Of a stretch of DNA of 35,101 nt, positions 22,104-31,200 are shown piece after piece; the stretch's first letter is position 1; each line of letters starts with the position of its first letter. The stretch covers positions 1-35,101 of the forward strand of contig JBFWPF010000021.1 of assembly GCA_050250135.1 (NCBI GenBank), given 5' to 3'. The translations under genes and the position numbers were made by a program. Origin of the DNA: JBFWPF01 sp050250135 (GTDB taxonomy: Bacteria; Chlamydiota; Chlamydiia; Chlamydiales; JAFEGQ01). Below the pieces are notes generated by a model. It did no database searches and had not been told where the DNA came from. It saw only the letters and a list, made by a program, of their open reading frames with translations.

Positions 22104-22532
22104 ATGGCGAAGAAGAAGCTGGTCAAGCAGATCAAGCTCCAAATTCCGGGCGGCAAAGCGACCCCCGCCCCCCCAATCGGCCCTGCGCTTGGCGCCGCCG
22201 GCGTCAACATCGGGGGATTTGTAAACGAGTTTAACAAGGCAACGGCCGACAAACAGGGGAAGGTCCTTCCGACCATTATCTCAGTCTTCTCTGACAAGTC
22301 GTTCACCTTCATCACGAAGGAGCCCCCCGTTGCCGAACTGATCAAAGAGAAGGCAGGCCTCTCCAAGGGCTCCGCCGTCCCTAACCGGGACAAAGTAGGC
22401 ACCCTCAGCCTCAAACAGGCTGAGGAGATCGCCACCCTAAAAAAAGGGGATATGAATGCCCATGATCTGGCGGCGGCCGTCCAGATGGTCAAAGGGACAG
22501 CACGCTCAATGGGCGTAAGGGTTGAGGGATAG
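22104..22532 (+). CDS. rplK: 50S ribosomal protein L11
   Basis: This 142-aa protein binds the GTPase-associated region of 23S rRNA with the L10-L12 stalk. The sequence KLQIPGGKATPAPPIGPALG, then NIGGFVNEFNKAT and the C-terminal rRNA-binding part with AHDLAAAVQMVKGTARSMGV, are typical. The length is exactly that of most L11 proteins. It is two bases from both neighbours, so it is tightly coupled in the ribosomal operon. Confidence 0.98.
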   Translation: MAKKKLVKQIKLQIPGGKATPAPPIGPALGAAGVNIGGFVNEFNKATADKQGKVLPTIISVFSDKSFTFITKEPPVAELIKEKAGLSKGSAVPNRDKVGTLSLKQAEEIATLKKGDMNAHDLAAAVQMVKGTARSMGVRVEG

Positions 22533-22534
22533 CC

Positions 22535-23233
22535 ATGGCGCATAAGAGCAAACGATACCGAGCATGTGAGCAGAAAGTGGAGCAAGGGAAGGGCTACTCG
22601 GTCGACGAAGCGGTCACGACCCTCCTCTCTTGCCCTAAGGCAAAGTTCGATGAGTCGGTCGACATTTCAATTGTCCTCGGCGTCGACCCCCGGAAAGCCG
22701 ATCAACAGGTCAGGGCGACCTGCTCTCTCCCCCACGGGACAGGGAAAAAGGTGATCGTCTGCGTCCTCACTAAAGGGGAGAAGATCCAGCAGGCCCTGGC
22801 CGCGGGGGCCGATTTCGCCGGCGATGAGGAGTTTATCGCCAAGATCCAAGCGGGATGGACCGACTTTTCCGTCCTGATCGCCACCCCCGATATGATGCGC
22901 GAGGTCGGAAAGCTCGGTAAGGTCCTAGGACCCCGTGGCCTTATGCCCACACCCAAAGCCGGTACCGTGACCACCGATGTCGCAGGGGCCGTTAAAGAGG
23001 CCAAGGCGGGTAAGTTTGAATTTAAAGTAGATAAAGCGAGCGTGGTCAACTGTTCGGTTGGCAAGGTCTCCTTCAAAGGGGAGAACCTCGCGGAGAATAT
23101 TCGGGCCTTCCTCTCGGCTCTGTGGCGCGCCAAGCCCACAGGGGCGAAGGGGGTCTACATGCGTAAGGCAACCCTCTCTAGTACAATGGGGCCGGGACTC
23201 GAAATCTCGGCAGGAGAGCTGCCCTCGTCCTAA
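22535..23233 (+). CDS. rplA: 50S ribosomal protein L1
   Basis: This 232-aa protein forms the L1 stalk that handles E-site tRNA. In many bacteria it also represses its own operon by binding the mRNA. Family features are ESVDISIVLGVDPRKADQQVR, GTGKKVIVCVLTKGEK, then LGPRGLMPTPKAGTVTTDV and the ending with AKGVYMRKATLSSTMGPGL. I did not find a clear copy of the L1 rRNA target site ahead of rplK, but the spacing there is very short. Confidence 0.98.
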   Translation: MAHKSKRYRACEQKVEQGKGYSVDEAVTTLLSCPKAKFDESVDISIVLGVDPRKADQQVRATCSLPHGTGKKVIVCVLTKGEKIQQALAAGADFAGDEEFIAKIQAGWTDFSVLIATPDMMREVGKLGKVLGPRGLMPTPKAGTVTTDVAGAVKEAKAGKFEFKVDKASVVNCSVGKVSFKGENLAENIRAFLSALWRAKPTGAKGVYMRKATLSSTMGPGLEISAGELPSS

Positions 23234-23243
23234 TGGAGCGAAG

Positions 23244-23762
23244 ATGAGACAAGAGAAACAACTGCTTTTAGAAGAGATAGAGGGGCTCCTTAAGGGCTCC
23301 GATACCTTTCTCGTCACCCGGTATGAGCGGCTTACCGCCGACAAGGCCGGGGTATTCCGCAATCGGGTCAGAAACTCGGGCGGTCAATTTGAGGTAGTCC
23401 GCAAACGGATCCTCCTTAAGGCCGCGCAGGCGGCCAAGGTTTCCCTAAGCGAGGAGATCCTTAAAGGGCACATCGGGATCGTCATTGCAGGAGAGGATCC
23501 CGTGGCCACAACTAAGGTGGTCTTCGAGGTCGGCAAGGAGTTCGAAGAGGCTGTCCAGGTCATGGGAGGGCAGTTTCAGGGGACCCCCTACTCGGCAAAG
23601 GAGATCGAGGCGATCAGCAAGCTCCCAAGTCTTGATGAGATGCGGGCTCAGCTGCTTAGCCTCCTGGTCGCCCCGATGTCACAGACCCTTGGAGTCATGG
23701 ATGCGCTCTTGGCGAGCCTTCCCCATCTTCTTCGCAATAAGAGTGAAGCGGGTCAAAGTTAA
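23244..23762 (+). CDS. rplJ: 50S ribosomal protein L10
   Basis: This 172-aa protein is the base of the L7/L12 stalk. The start ATG 23244 (MRQEKQLLLEEIEGLL) follows GGAGCGAAG; the frame is open further upstream but only inside rplA. The N-terminal domain has FLVTRYERLTADKAGVFRNR, and the C-terminal helix with SLLVAPMSQTLGVMDALLAS is the L12-dimer binding part. In many bacteria the L10-L12 complex represses its own mRNA. Here the rplA-rplJ gap is only 10 bases, so no L10 leader can exist between the two. Confidence 0.96.
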   Translation: MRQEKQLLLEEIEGLLKGSDTFLVTRYERLTADKAGVFRNRVRNSGGQFEVVRKRILLKAAQAAKVSLSEEILKGHIGIVIAGEDPVATTKVVFEVGKEFEEAVQVMGGQFQGTPYSAKEIEAISKLPSLDEMRAQLLSLLVAPMSQTLGVMDALLASLPHLLRNKSEAGQS

Positions 23763-23793
23763 CAAAATCCATCCTTAAAGAGAGGTGAACAAG

Positions 23794-24180
23794 GTGAAAC
23801 AAGAAGAACTAATAGAAGAACTCAGCAAGCTGACGGTCCTTCAGATGGCTGAGCTGAAAACCGCCCTCGAAGAGAAATGGGGCGTTAAAGCAGCAGCAGC
23901 GGCGGTGGCAGTAGCCCCCGCTGGTGGCGGTGGTGGAGAGGCGGCTGCGGTTGAAGAGTCGACCGACTTCCAGATTACCCTCGTTGCCGTCCCTGCCGAT
24001 AAGAAGATCGCCGTCATTAAGGTGGTCCGTGAGGTTACCGGTCTTGGACTGAAAGAGGCGAAAGAGCTTGTCGACGGAGCACCTAAGGTTCTTAAGGAAT
24101 CGGCTCCCAAGGCAGAGGCAAGCGACATCAAAGCCAAGATTGAAGCAGCAGGCGGTAAGGCTGAGCTTAAGGGCCTTTAA
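23794..24180 (+). CDS. rplL: 50S ribosomal protein L7/L12
   Basis: This 128-aa stalk protein recruits translation GTPases. I chose GTG 23794 because GAGGTG lies six bases upstream; a GTG nine bases earlier would add three residues and has poorer spacing. The order is an N-terminal dimerisation domain (EELIEELSKLTVLQMAELKT), an Ala/Gly/Val hinge (about residues 36-55), then the C-terminal domain with KKIAVIKVVREVTGLGLKEA and KELVDGAPKVLKE. It is the last ribosomal gene before a 252-bp structured spacer. Confidence 0.97.
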   Translation: MKQEELIEELSKLTVLQMAELKTALEEKWGVKAAAAAVAVAPAGGGGGEAAAVEESTDFQITLVAVPADKKIAVIKVVREVTGLGLKEAKELVDGAPKVLKESAPKAEASDIKAKIEAAGGKAELKGL

Positions 24181-24182
24181 CT

Positions 24183-24335
24183 TCTGATTGTGACCTGTCG
24201 TCCAGGGGGCGCGGCAGGTGGTGGTCAGATAGCGCATATCGCGACGAGGCCGGGCTTGTAAACCCGGCTGAGGAGGGACATGCGTTAGATGACCGCCAGC
24301 TGCCAATGCCCTCGGGACTAGAGGTCACAATTAGG
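24183..24335 (+). ncRNA. Long hairpin RNA in the rplL-rpoB spacer
   Basis: Successive complementary arms build one extended stem. The base is 24184-24196 with 24322-24334. Next are 24200-24203 with 24315-24318 and 24205-24207 with 24309-24311. The middle is 24213-24227 with 24290-24304 (one G-G mismatch, one G-T pair). Then comes a tandem G-A/A-G step (24228-24229 with 24288-24289), followed by 24230-24237 with 24280-24287. A terminal hairpin GCCGGG/CCCGGC lies at 24249-24254 with 24263-24268. The order is perfectly nested, with more than 45 base pairs in total, which is unlikely by chance. There is no T-run, so it is not a simple terminator. The likely role is an RNase III processing site or structured cis-regulator of rpoBC, comparable in position to the E. 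coli rplL-rpoB spacer. Confidence 0.65.
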
Positions 24336-24360
24336 GGTTTTATCGCAGGCAGTTGGGAAT

Positions 24361-24402
24361 AGGATGCACTCGGGCTGCAACGGGCAAGCCGGCGTGCGTC
24401 CT
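24361..24402 (+). promoter_or_regulatory. Second hairpin before rpoB, possible attenuator
   Basis: AGGATGCAC (24361-24369) pairs with GTGCGTCCT (24394-24402), with one G-T pair. An inner GGCT/AGCC stem lies at 24373-24376 with 24387-24390. Only three T residues follow, so termination would be weak. It ends 30 bases before the rpoB ATG, whose ribosome binding site is GAAGGGG (24422-24428). Confidence 0.55.
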
Positions 24403-24432
24403 TTCGCGCATATCACGAGCTGAAGGGGTAGT

Positions 24433-27400
24433 ATGTTAAAGCGGGCGCAAGAGCGGGTACAGTTTTCGAAGAAGCGGGAGATCATCGATCTGCCCAACCT
24501 CATTGAGGTACAGGTTAAGTCCTACCGCCAGTTTCTCCAGGCCGATGTTTTTCCGGAAGAGCGGAAAAATGTGGGGCTCGAAGAGGTCTTCACCGAACTC
24601 TTTCCCATCAAGTCCTACGACGAAAAGACCGTCATCGAGTACCTCTCCTACCACCTGGGTGTGCCCAAGTATGGCCCCGAGGAGTGTATCCGGCGAGGGA
24701 TCAGCTATAACGCTACCCTGAAGGTAAACTTCCGCCTTACCGACGAGACGGGAATCAAAGAGGAAGAGGTCTACATGGGGACCCTTCCCCTCATGACCGA
24801 TCACGGGACCTTTATCATCAACGGAGCCGAGCGGGTCGTCGTCTCCCAGCTCCACCGCTCACCCGGAATCTGCTTTGAGCAGGAGCGCCACCCCAAAGGG
24901 GAGGTCCTCTACTCCTTCCGGATCATCCCCTACCGCGGAAGCTGGCTCGAGGCCGCCTTTGACACCACCGACCAGATTCAGGTCTATGTCGACCGGAAGC
25001 GGCGCCGCCGAAAGATCCTGGCCACCACCTTTATCCGCACACTCGGCTACTCCTCCGATGCCGATATCATCGAAGAGTTCTTCTCGACCGTCCGAGTCAA
25101 GCTCAAAAGCGAAAAGGATTTCGCCCGCCTCGTCGGCAAGATCCTCGCCGAGGATGTTGCCGATCAAGAGGGCACGATGGTCTTCGGTAAGGCGGGAGAG
25201 AAGCTCACAACCGCTATGCTCAAGCGGATGCTCGACGCCGATGTCACCCTCGTCCGTATCGCCGAAGATGCCGATGAGACAAGCCCGATCATCAAAATGC
25301 TCGCTAAGGACCCCACCGACTCCTACGAAGCGGCCCTTAAGGAGTTCTACAAAAAGATCCGCCCAGGCGAACCGGCGACGCTGGCCAATGCCCGCTCCGC
25401 CATGATGCGCCTCTTCTTCGACCCCAAGCGCTACAACCTTGGGCGAGTAGGTCGCTATAAGTTGGCTACCAAGTTGGGCCTCCCCGTCACCGATGAGGCG
25501 CTCGAGATCGTCACCCTGACCAAAGAGGATGTGGTCGCCGCCCTTAAATACCTGATCCGCCTCCGCCAAGGGGATGAGGAGACCAACATCGATGACATCG
25601 ACCACCTGGGCAATAGACGGGTCCGCTCGGTCGGGGAACTGATCCAAAACCAGTGCCGCGTCGGCCTTGCCCGGATGGAGAAGATCATCAAAGAGCGGAT
25701 GAACCTCTTTGACTTCTCAGCCGATACCCTAACCCCCGGCAAGATTGTTTCAGCCAAGGCGCTAGCGGGTGTATTAAAAGATTTCTTTGGCAGATCCCAG
25801 CTCTCCCAATTTATGGACCAGAGCAACCCTCTCGCCGAGCTGACCCACAAGCGGCGCCTCTCCTCCCTCGGCCCCGGCGGCCTTAACCGGGAGCGGGCCG
25901 GCTTTGAGGTGCGGGACGTCCACTCGAGCCACTACGGCCGGATCTGCCCGATTGAGACCCCTGAAGGGCCCAACATCGGTCTGATCACCTCCCTCTCTTC
26001 CTTCGCCAAGATCAACGAGTTTGGCTTTATCGAGACCCCCTACCGGATCGTCCGTGATGGGGTGGTCACCGAAGAGATCGAGTACATGACCGCCGATCAA
26101 GAGGAGCGGTGCGTGATCGCTCAGGCCTCAGCAGAGCTCGACGAGTACAGTATGTTCAAGTACCCGACCTGTTGGGCCCGCCATAAGGGTGAGGCTAACC
26201 AGACCCCCACCGATCAAGTTACCCACATGGATGTCTCGGCCAAGCAGCTTGTCTCGATCGTGGCGGGTCTTATCCCTTTCCTCGAACACGACGACGCTAA
26301 CCGGGCCCTTATGGGATCGAACATGCAGCGTCAGGCTGTCCCTCTGCTCCGCACCGAGGCTCCCATCGTTGGAACTGGCCTTGAGGCACGGGCCGCTCGC
26401 GATTCGGGCGCCGTGGTCATCGCCGAGGAAGAGGGGACGGTCGAGTATGTCGACGGCTTCCAGATCGTCGTATCGGCAAAGGATAACCCGACCCAGCGCA
26501 AGACCTATCAGCTGAAAAAGTTTCTCCGCTCGAACTCGGGAACCTGCGTTAACCAGCAGCCCCTCTGCTCGATTGGCGATAAGATCCAGGTGAACGATGT
26601 GATCGCTGATGGCCCCTCCACCGAAAAAGGGGAGATCGCCCTTGGCAAGAACGTCCTCTGCGCCTTTATGCCATGGGGAGGTTACAACTACGAGGATGCG
26701 ATCATCATCTCCGAGCGCCTCCTGGCCAACGACGCCTATACCTCGATCTATGTCGAGGAATTTGAGGTGGCAGCTCGAGATACCAAGCTCGGGAAAGAGG
26801 AGATCACAGCCGACATCCCCAACGTCCCACCGGAGGCGCTCGAAAACCTCGGTGAGGATGGGATCATCCGCATTGGGGCAGAGGTAAAGCCGGGAGATAT
26901 CCTGGTAGGGAAGATCACCCCCAAATCGGAGACCGAGCTTGCTCCCGAGGAGCGCCTCCTCCGTGCGATCTTTGGAGAGAAGGCCTCCGATGTTAAGGAT
27001 GCCTCCCTCACCGTTCCACCCGGAACATACGGCGTTGTCAGCGATGTGAAGGCCTTTAGCCGCCGCGACCGATTCAAGTCGGAAGAGGAGTTAATCGAAG
27101 AGGCAGGGCTTATTCGCCAGATCCAGCGCGACTATAAGGAGCGGGAAGCGGAGGCGAAGCTCGCCCGCCATGAGAAGCTGGGTGCCCTCCTCCTGGGCGA
27201 GACCGCCCCTGGAGCGATCGTCCATCGGCGATCGGCTGAGGTGATCGTCGCCGAAGGGACCGTGCTGAATGAGGATAGCCTCGAGGATCTCGAGAATGAG
27301 CGGCCCGAAGACCTCCTCATGCCTAAGAGTGAGATCTACGATACCCTCAAGGTGATCCTAAGCGAGTCGGAGCAGGACCTTGCCCGGCTCGAAATGGACT

Positions 27401-28227
27401 ATAAGAGAGAACTGGAGAAGATCCGAAAAGGGGACACCGACCTCGAGGCCGGCGTCATCCGTCAGGTTAAGGTCTACGTCGCCTCCAAGCGGAAGCTTCA
27501 GGTGGGTGACAAGATGGCAGGGCGGCACGGGAACAAAGGGGTTGTGGCTAAGATCGTCCCTGAGGCCGATATGCCCTATCTCCCCGATGGTCGCCCCGTC
27601 GACATCATCCTCAACCCGCTCGGCGTTCCCTCTCGAATGAACATCGGGCAGCTCCTCGAAACCCACCTCGGGTATGCCGCTCACCATGCCGGTATCCGGG
27701 TGGCTAGCCCCGTCTTTGAAGGGGTGCCAGAGACAGAGATCCGCCGCCTTCTCGACGAGCAAGGGCTCCCCACTAACGGGAAACGGGTCCTCTACGATGG
27801 GAAGACAGGGGAGCGGTTCGACTACCCGATCGTTGTGGGCTACATCTACATGCTCAAGCTCTCCCACCTCGTTGCTGACAAGATTCACGCCCGTTCGATC
27901 GCCTCCTACTCGCTGGTCACCCAGCAGCCCCTTGGCGGTAAAGCGCAGATGGGGGGACAGCGATTTGGGGAGATGGAGGTCTGGGCTCTCGAGGCCTACG
28001 GGGCCGCCCACCTCCTCTTGGAGATGCTTACCGTCAAGTCGGATGATGTCCAGGGGAGGACCCGAATCTACGAGCGGATTGTCAAGGGAGAGAACCTCCT
28101 CAATGCGGGTCAATCCGACTCTTGTGTGGGCACGCCGGAGTCCTTCAACGTCCTCATCAAGGAGATGCAGAGTCTCGGTTTGGATGTTCGCACAGAGAGC
28201 GTGGCAACAGCCGCTCACGAAGAGTAA
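24433..28227 (+). CDS. rpoB: DNA-directed RNA polymerase subunit beta
   Basis: This 1264-aa protein has the length of chlamydial RpoB (about 1250). All conserved regions are present: the N-terminal IDLPNLIEVQVKSYRQFL, the rifampicin region from about residue 453 (GRSQLSQFMDQSNPLAELTH, KRRLSSLGPGG), VRDVHSSHYGRICPIETPEG, and the C-terminal GDKMAGRHGNKG and KPLGGKAQ-type segments. The residues where E. coli resistance mutations fall (Gln513, Asp516, His526, Ser531 by E. coli numbering) are all of the sensitive type, so rifampicin susceptibility is expected. The start has the ribosome binding site GAAGGGG. rpoC follows after 28 bp. It is probably controlled through the structured spacer upstream. 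Confidence 0.99.
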   Translation: MLKRAQERVQFSKKREIIDLPNLIEVQVKSYRQFLQADVFPEERKNVGLEEVFTELFPIKSYDEKTVIEYLSYHLGVPKYGPEECIRRGISYNATLKVNFRLTDETGIKEEEVYMGTLPLMTDHGTFIINGAERVVVSQLHRSPGICFEQERHPKGEVLYSFRIIPYRGSWLEAAFDTTDQIQVYVDRKRRRRKILATTFIRTLGYSSDADIIEEFFSTVRVKLKSEKDFARLVGKILAEDVADQEGTMVFGKAGEKLTTAMLKRMLDADVTLVRIAEDADETSPIIKMLAKDPTDSYEAALKEFYKKIRPGEPATLANARSAMMRLFFDPKRYNLGRVGRYKLATKLGLPVTDEALEIVTLTKEDVVAALKYLIRLRQGDEETNIDDIDHLGNRRVRSVGELIQNQCRVGLARMEKIIKERMNLFDFSADTLTPGKIVSAKALAGVLKDFFGRSQLSQFMDQSNPLAELTHKRRLSSLGPGGLNRERAGFEVRDVHSSHYGRICPIETPEGPNIGLITSLSSFAKINEFGFIETPYRIVRDGVVTEEIEYMTADQEERCVIAQASAELDEYSMFKYPTCWARHKGEANQTPTDQVTHMDVSAKQLVSIVAGLIPFLEHDDANRALMGSNMQRQAVPLLRTEAPIVGTGLEARAARDSGAVVIAEEEGTVEYVDGFQIVVSAKDNPTQRKTYQLKKFLRSNSGTCVNQQPLCSIGDKIQVNDVIADGPSTEKGEIALGKNVLCAFMPWGGYNYEDAIIISERLLANDAYTSIYVEEFEVAARDTKLGKEEITADIPNVPPEALENLGEDGIIRIGAEVKPGDILVGKITPKSETELAPEERLLRAIFGEKASDVKDASLTVPPGTYGVVSDVKAFSRRDRFKSEEELIEEAGLIRQIQRDYKEREAEAKLARHEKLGALLLGETAPGAIVHRRSAEVIVAEGTVLNEDSLEDLENERPEDLLMPKSEIYDTLKVILSESEQDLARLEMDYKRELEKIRKGDTDLEAGVIRQVKVYVASKRKLQVGDKMAGRHGNKGVVAKIVPEADMPYLPDGRPVDIILNPLGVPSRMNIGQLLETHLGYAAHHAGIRVASPVFEGVPETEIRRLLDEQGLPTNGKRVLYDGKTGERFDYPIVVGYIYMLKLSHLVADKIHARSIASYSLVTQQPLGGKAQMGGQRFGEMEVWALEAYGAAHLLLEMLTVKSDDVQGRTRIYERIVKGENLLNAGQSDSCVGTPESFNVLIKEMQSLGLDVRTESVATAAHEE

Positions 28228-28255
28228 ATGGTAATTTAGAGAATAAGAGCAAGGC

Positions 28256-31200
28256 ATGACAGAACAAGAGCGTCAGGATTTCGACAAACTCACGATCCAA
28301 ATTGCCTCCGACGAGGTGATCCGGGAGCGGTGGTCGCATGGGGAGATCAAGAAGCCCGAGACGATCAACTACCGGACTTTTAAGCCGGAGAAGGGGGGCC
28401 TCTTCTGTGAGAAGATCTTTGGCCCTACCCGGGACTGGGAATGTGCTTGCGGAAAGTACAAGAAGATCAAGCATAAAGGGGTGGTTTGCGACCGGTGTGG
28501 CGTAGAGGTTACCCTCGCCAAGGTCCGCCGCGAGCGGATGGCTCACATCGAGCTTGCTGTTCCCGTCGTCCACATCTGGTTCTTCAAGACCATGCCCTCG
28601 CGCATCGGGAATATCCTCGGCTTAAGCTCCTCCGACCTCGAGCGGGTCATCTACTACGAAGAGCACATCGTCATCGACCCCGGCCAGACCGATCTCCAGA
28701 AGAAGCAGCTCCTTACTGATGCTGAGCTTCGGGAGGCCCAAGAGCGGTGGGGGACAGGTGCTTTTGTCGCTAAGATGGGGGGAGAGGCGATCGCCGACCT
28801 CCTGGCCGCAGAAGATCTGGGCTCTGTTCTAGCCGATCTTAAAGAGAAGCTCCGCAAGACTAAGTCGCAGCAGGCCCGGATGAAACTGGCCAAGCGGCTA
28901 AAGATTATCGAGAGCTTTACCGGCAGCCAGAATCATCCCGGCTGGATGGTAATGAAGTCGGTCCCGGTGATCCCACCCGATCTCCGCCCCCTCGTCCCCC
29001 TCGACGGCGGCCGATTTGCCACCTCCGACCTCAACGACCTCTACCGGCGGGTGATCAACCGGAACAACCGACTCAAGGCGATCCTCAAGCTCAAAACCCC
29101 TGAGGTGATCGTCCGAAACGAAAAGCGGATGCTCCAAGAGTCGGTCGACGCCCTCTTTGACAACGGCCGCCACGGCCACCCCGTCATGGGCGCTGGCAAC
29201 CGCCCCCTCAAGTCCCTCTCCGAGATGCTCAAAGGGAAGCAGGGGCGATTCCGCCAAAACCTCCTCGGTAAGCGGGTTGACTACTCGGGCCGTTCGGTCA
29301 TCATCGTGGGTCCCGAGCTCAAGTTTAATCAGTGCGGCCTGCCCAAGCAGATGGCCTTGGAGCTCTTCGAGCCCTTCATCATCAAGCGGCTTAAAGACCT
29401 CGGCTATGTCTACACCATCCGCTCAGCTAAGAAGATGATCCAGAGGCAGGACACCCAGGTATGGGATGTTCTCGAAGAGATCATCAAAGGGCACCCGGTC
29501 CTCCTTAACCGAGCGCCTACCCTCCACCGCCTCGGTATTCAGGCCTTTGAGCCGGTCCTCATCGAAGGGAAGGCGATCCGGATCCACCCCCTCGTATGCG
29601 CTGGCTTCAACGCCGACTTCGACGGGGACACGATGTCGGTCCACGTCCCCCTCTCGGTAGAGGCGCAGCTTGAGGCTAAACTCCTCATGATGGCCCCCGA
29701 CAACATCTTCCTCCCCTCGTCAGGAAGGCCCGTCGCCGTCCCCGATAAGGACATGACCCTCGGCCTCTACTACCTGATGAGCGACCCCCTCTACTTCCCC
29801 GAACAGGAGGGGAAAAAGACCAAGGTCTTCCGCAATGCCGAAGAGGTCCTCCTCGCTCTCGGGGCTTCCACCACCTACTCCCGCCAAGCGGTTGAAGGGA
29901 AGGAGGGGGCCGCCTACGACGACACCGGGATGGGGCTGCACATCCACGAGAAGATCAAAGTCCGCCTCAAGGATGGGATGGTCGAGACGACCCCGGGACG
30001 GGTGATCTTTAACCAGATCGTCCCCGAGGAGCTCGGCTTCCAAAACTACAGCGCGCCCAAGAAAAAGATCAGTGAGCTGATCATGACCTGCTACAAGAAG
30101 GTCGGCCTTGAGCGCACCGTCCGCTTCCTCGATGACCTGAAGGATATCGGCTTCCGCTACGCCACCAAGTCGGCCCCCTCCATGGGGATCACCGACATCA
30201 GCATCCCTGCCAATAAGCAAGAGGTGCTAGCCGAGGCCTACAAGCGGGTCGAGCAGGTCACCAAACAGCACGAGGATGGGATCATCACCGAAGGGGAGCG
30301 CAAGTCGAAAACGATCGGGATCTGGACTGGAGTTCGGGACCGCCTTTCCGACGTCCTCTTTGCCGACCTTAAGGCGATCCAGGATCACCAGCTGAACCCC
30401 CTCTACCTGATGATGGACTCCGGGGCCCGTGCCAACAAGTCACAGGTCCAGCAGCTCGGCGCCCTCCGAGGCCTTATGGCAAGGCCGTCGGGTGAGATTA
30501 TCGAATCGCCCATCACGGCAAACTTCCGCGAAGGGCTATCGGTTCTCGAGTACTCGATCTCGACCCACGGTGCCCGTAAGGGTCTCTCCGACACCGCCCT
30601 TAAGACGGCCGACTCGGGTTACCTGACCCGCCGCCTTGTCGACGTTGCCTCCGATCTGATTGTGGCTGACCACGACTGTGGTACCCTCAACGGAATCGAA
30701 GTCTCCGCCATCAAACAGGGACCCGAAGAGCTCCTGGGCCTTAAGGACCGGATCTATGGCCGGACCACCTGCGAAGATATCTATCAGCCCGGCGACAAGA
30801 GCAAGCTCCTCGCTAGGGCGGGCGACCTCCTCACCGTCCAACAGGCCGAGGCCATTGATGATTCCGGTATCGAATCGATCCGGGTCCGTTCTGCCCTCAC
30901 CTGTGAGTCGGAGCGGGGGGTTTGCAGCAAATGCTACGGCCTCAACCTCGCCAACGGCCGCATCGTCGGCATCGGTGAGGCGATCGGGATCATTGCAGCC
31001 CAGTCAATCGGTGAGCCGGGAACTCAGCTTACCATGAGAACCTTCCACATCGGAGGGGTCGCATCGGCTCAGGTCACCCCCGACGTTATCGCTGAAGAGG
31101 AGGGGGTCCTCGTCTACAGCGACATTAGGACCGTCCAAAACAAAGAGGGGCACTGGCTTGTCCTCAACAAGCACGGCAGCCTCCATATCATCCGCGACGA

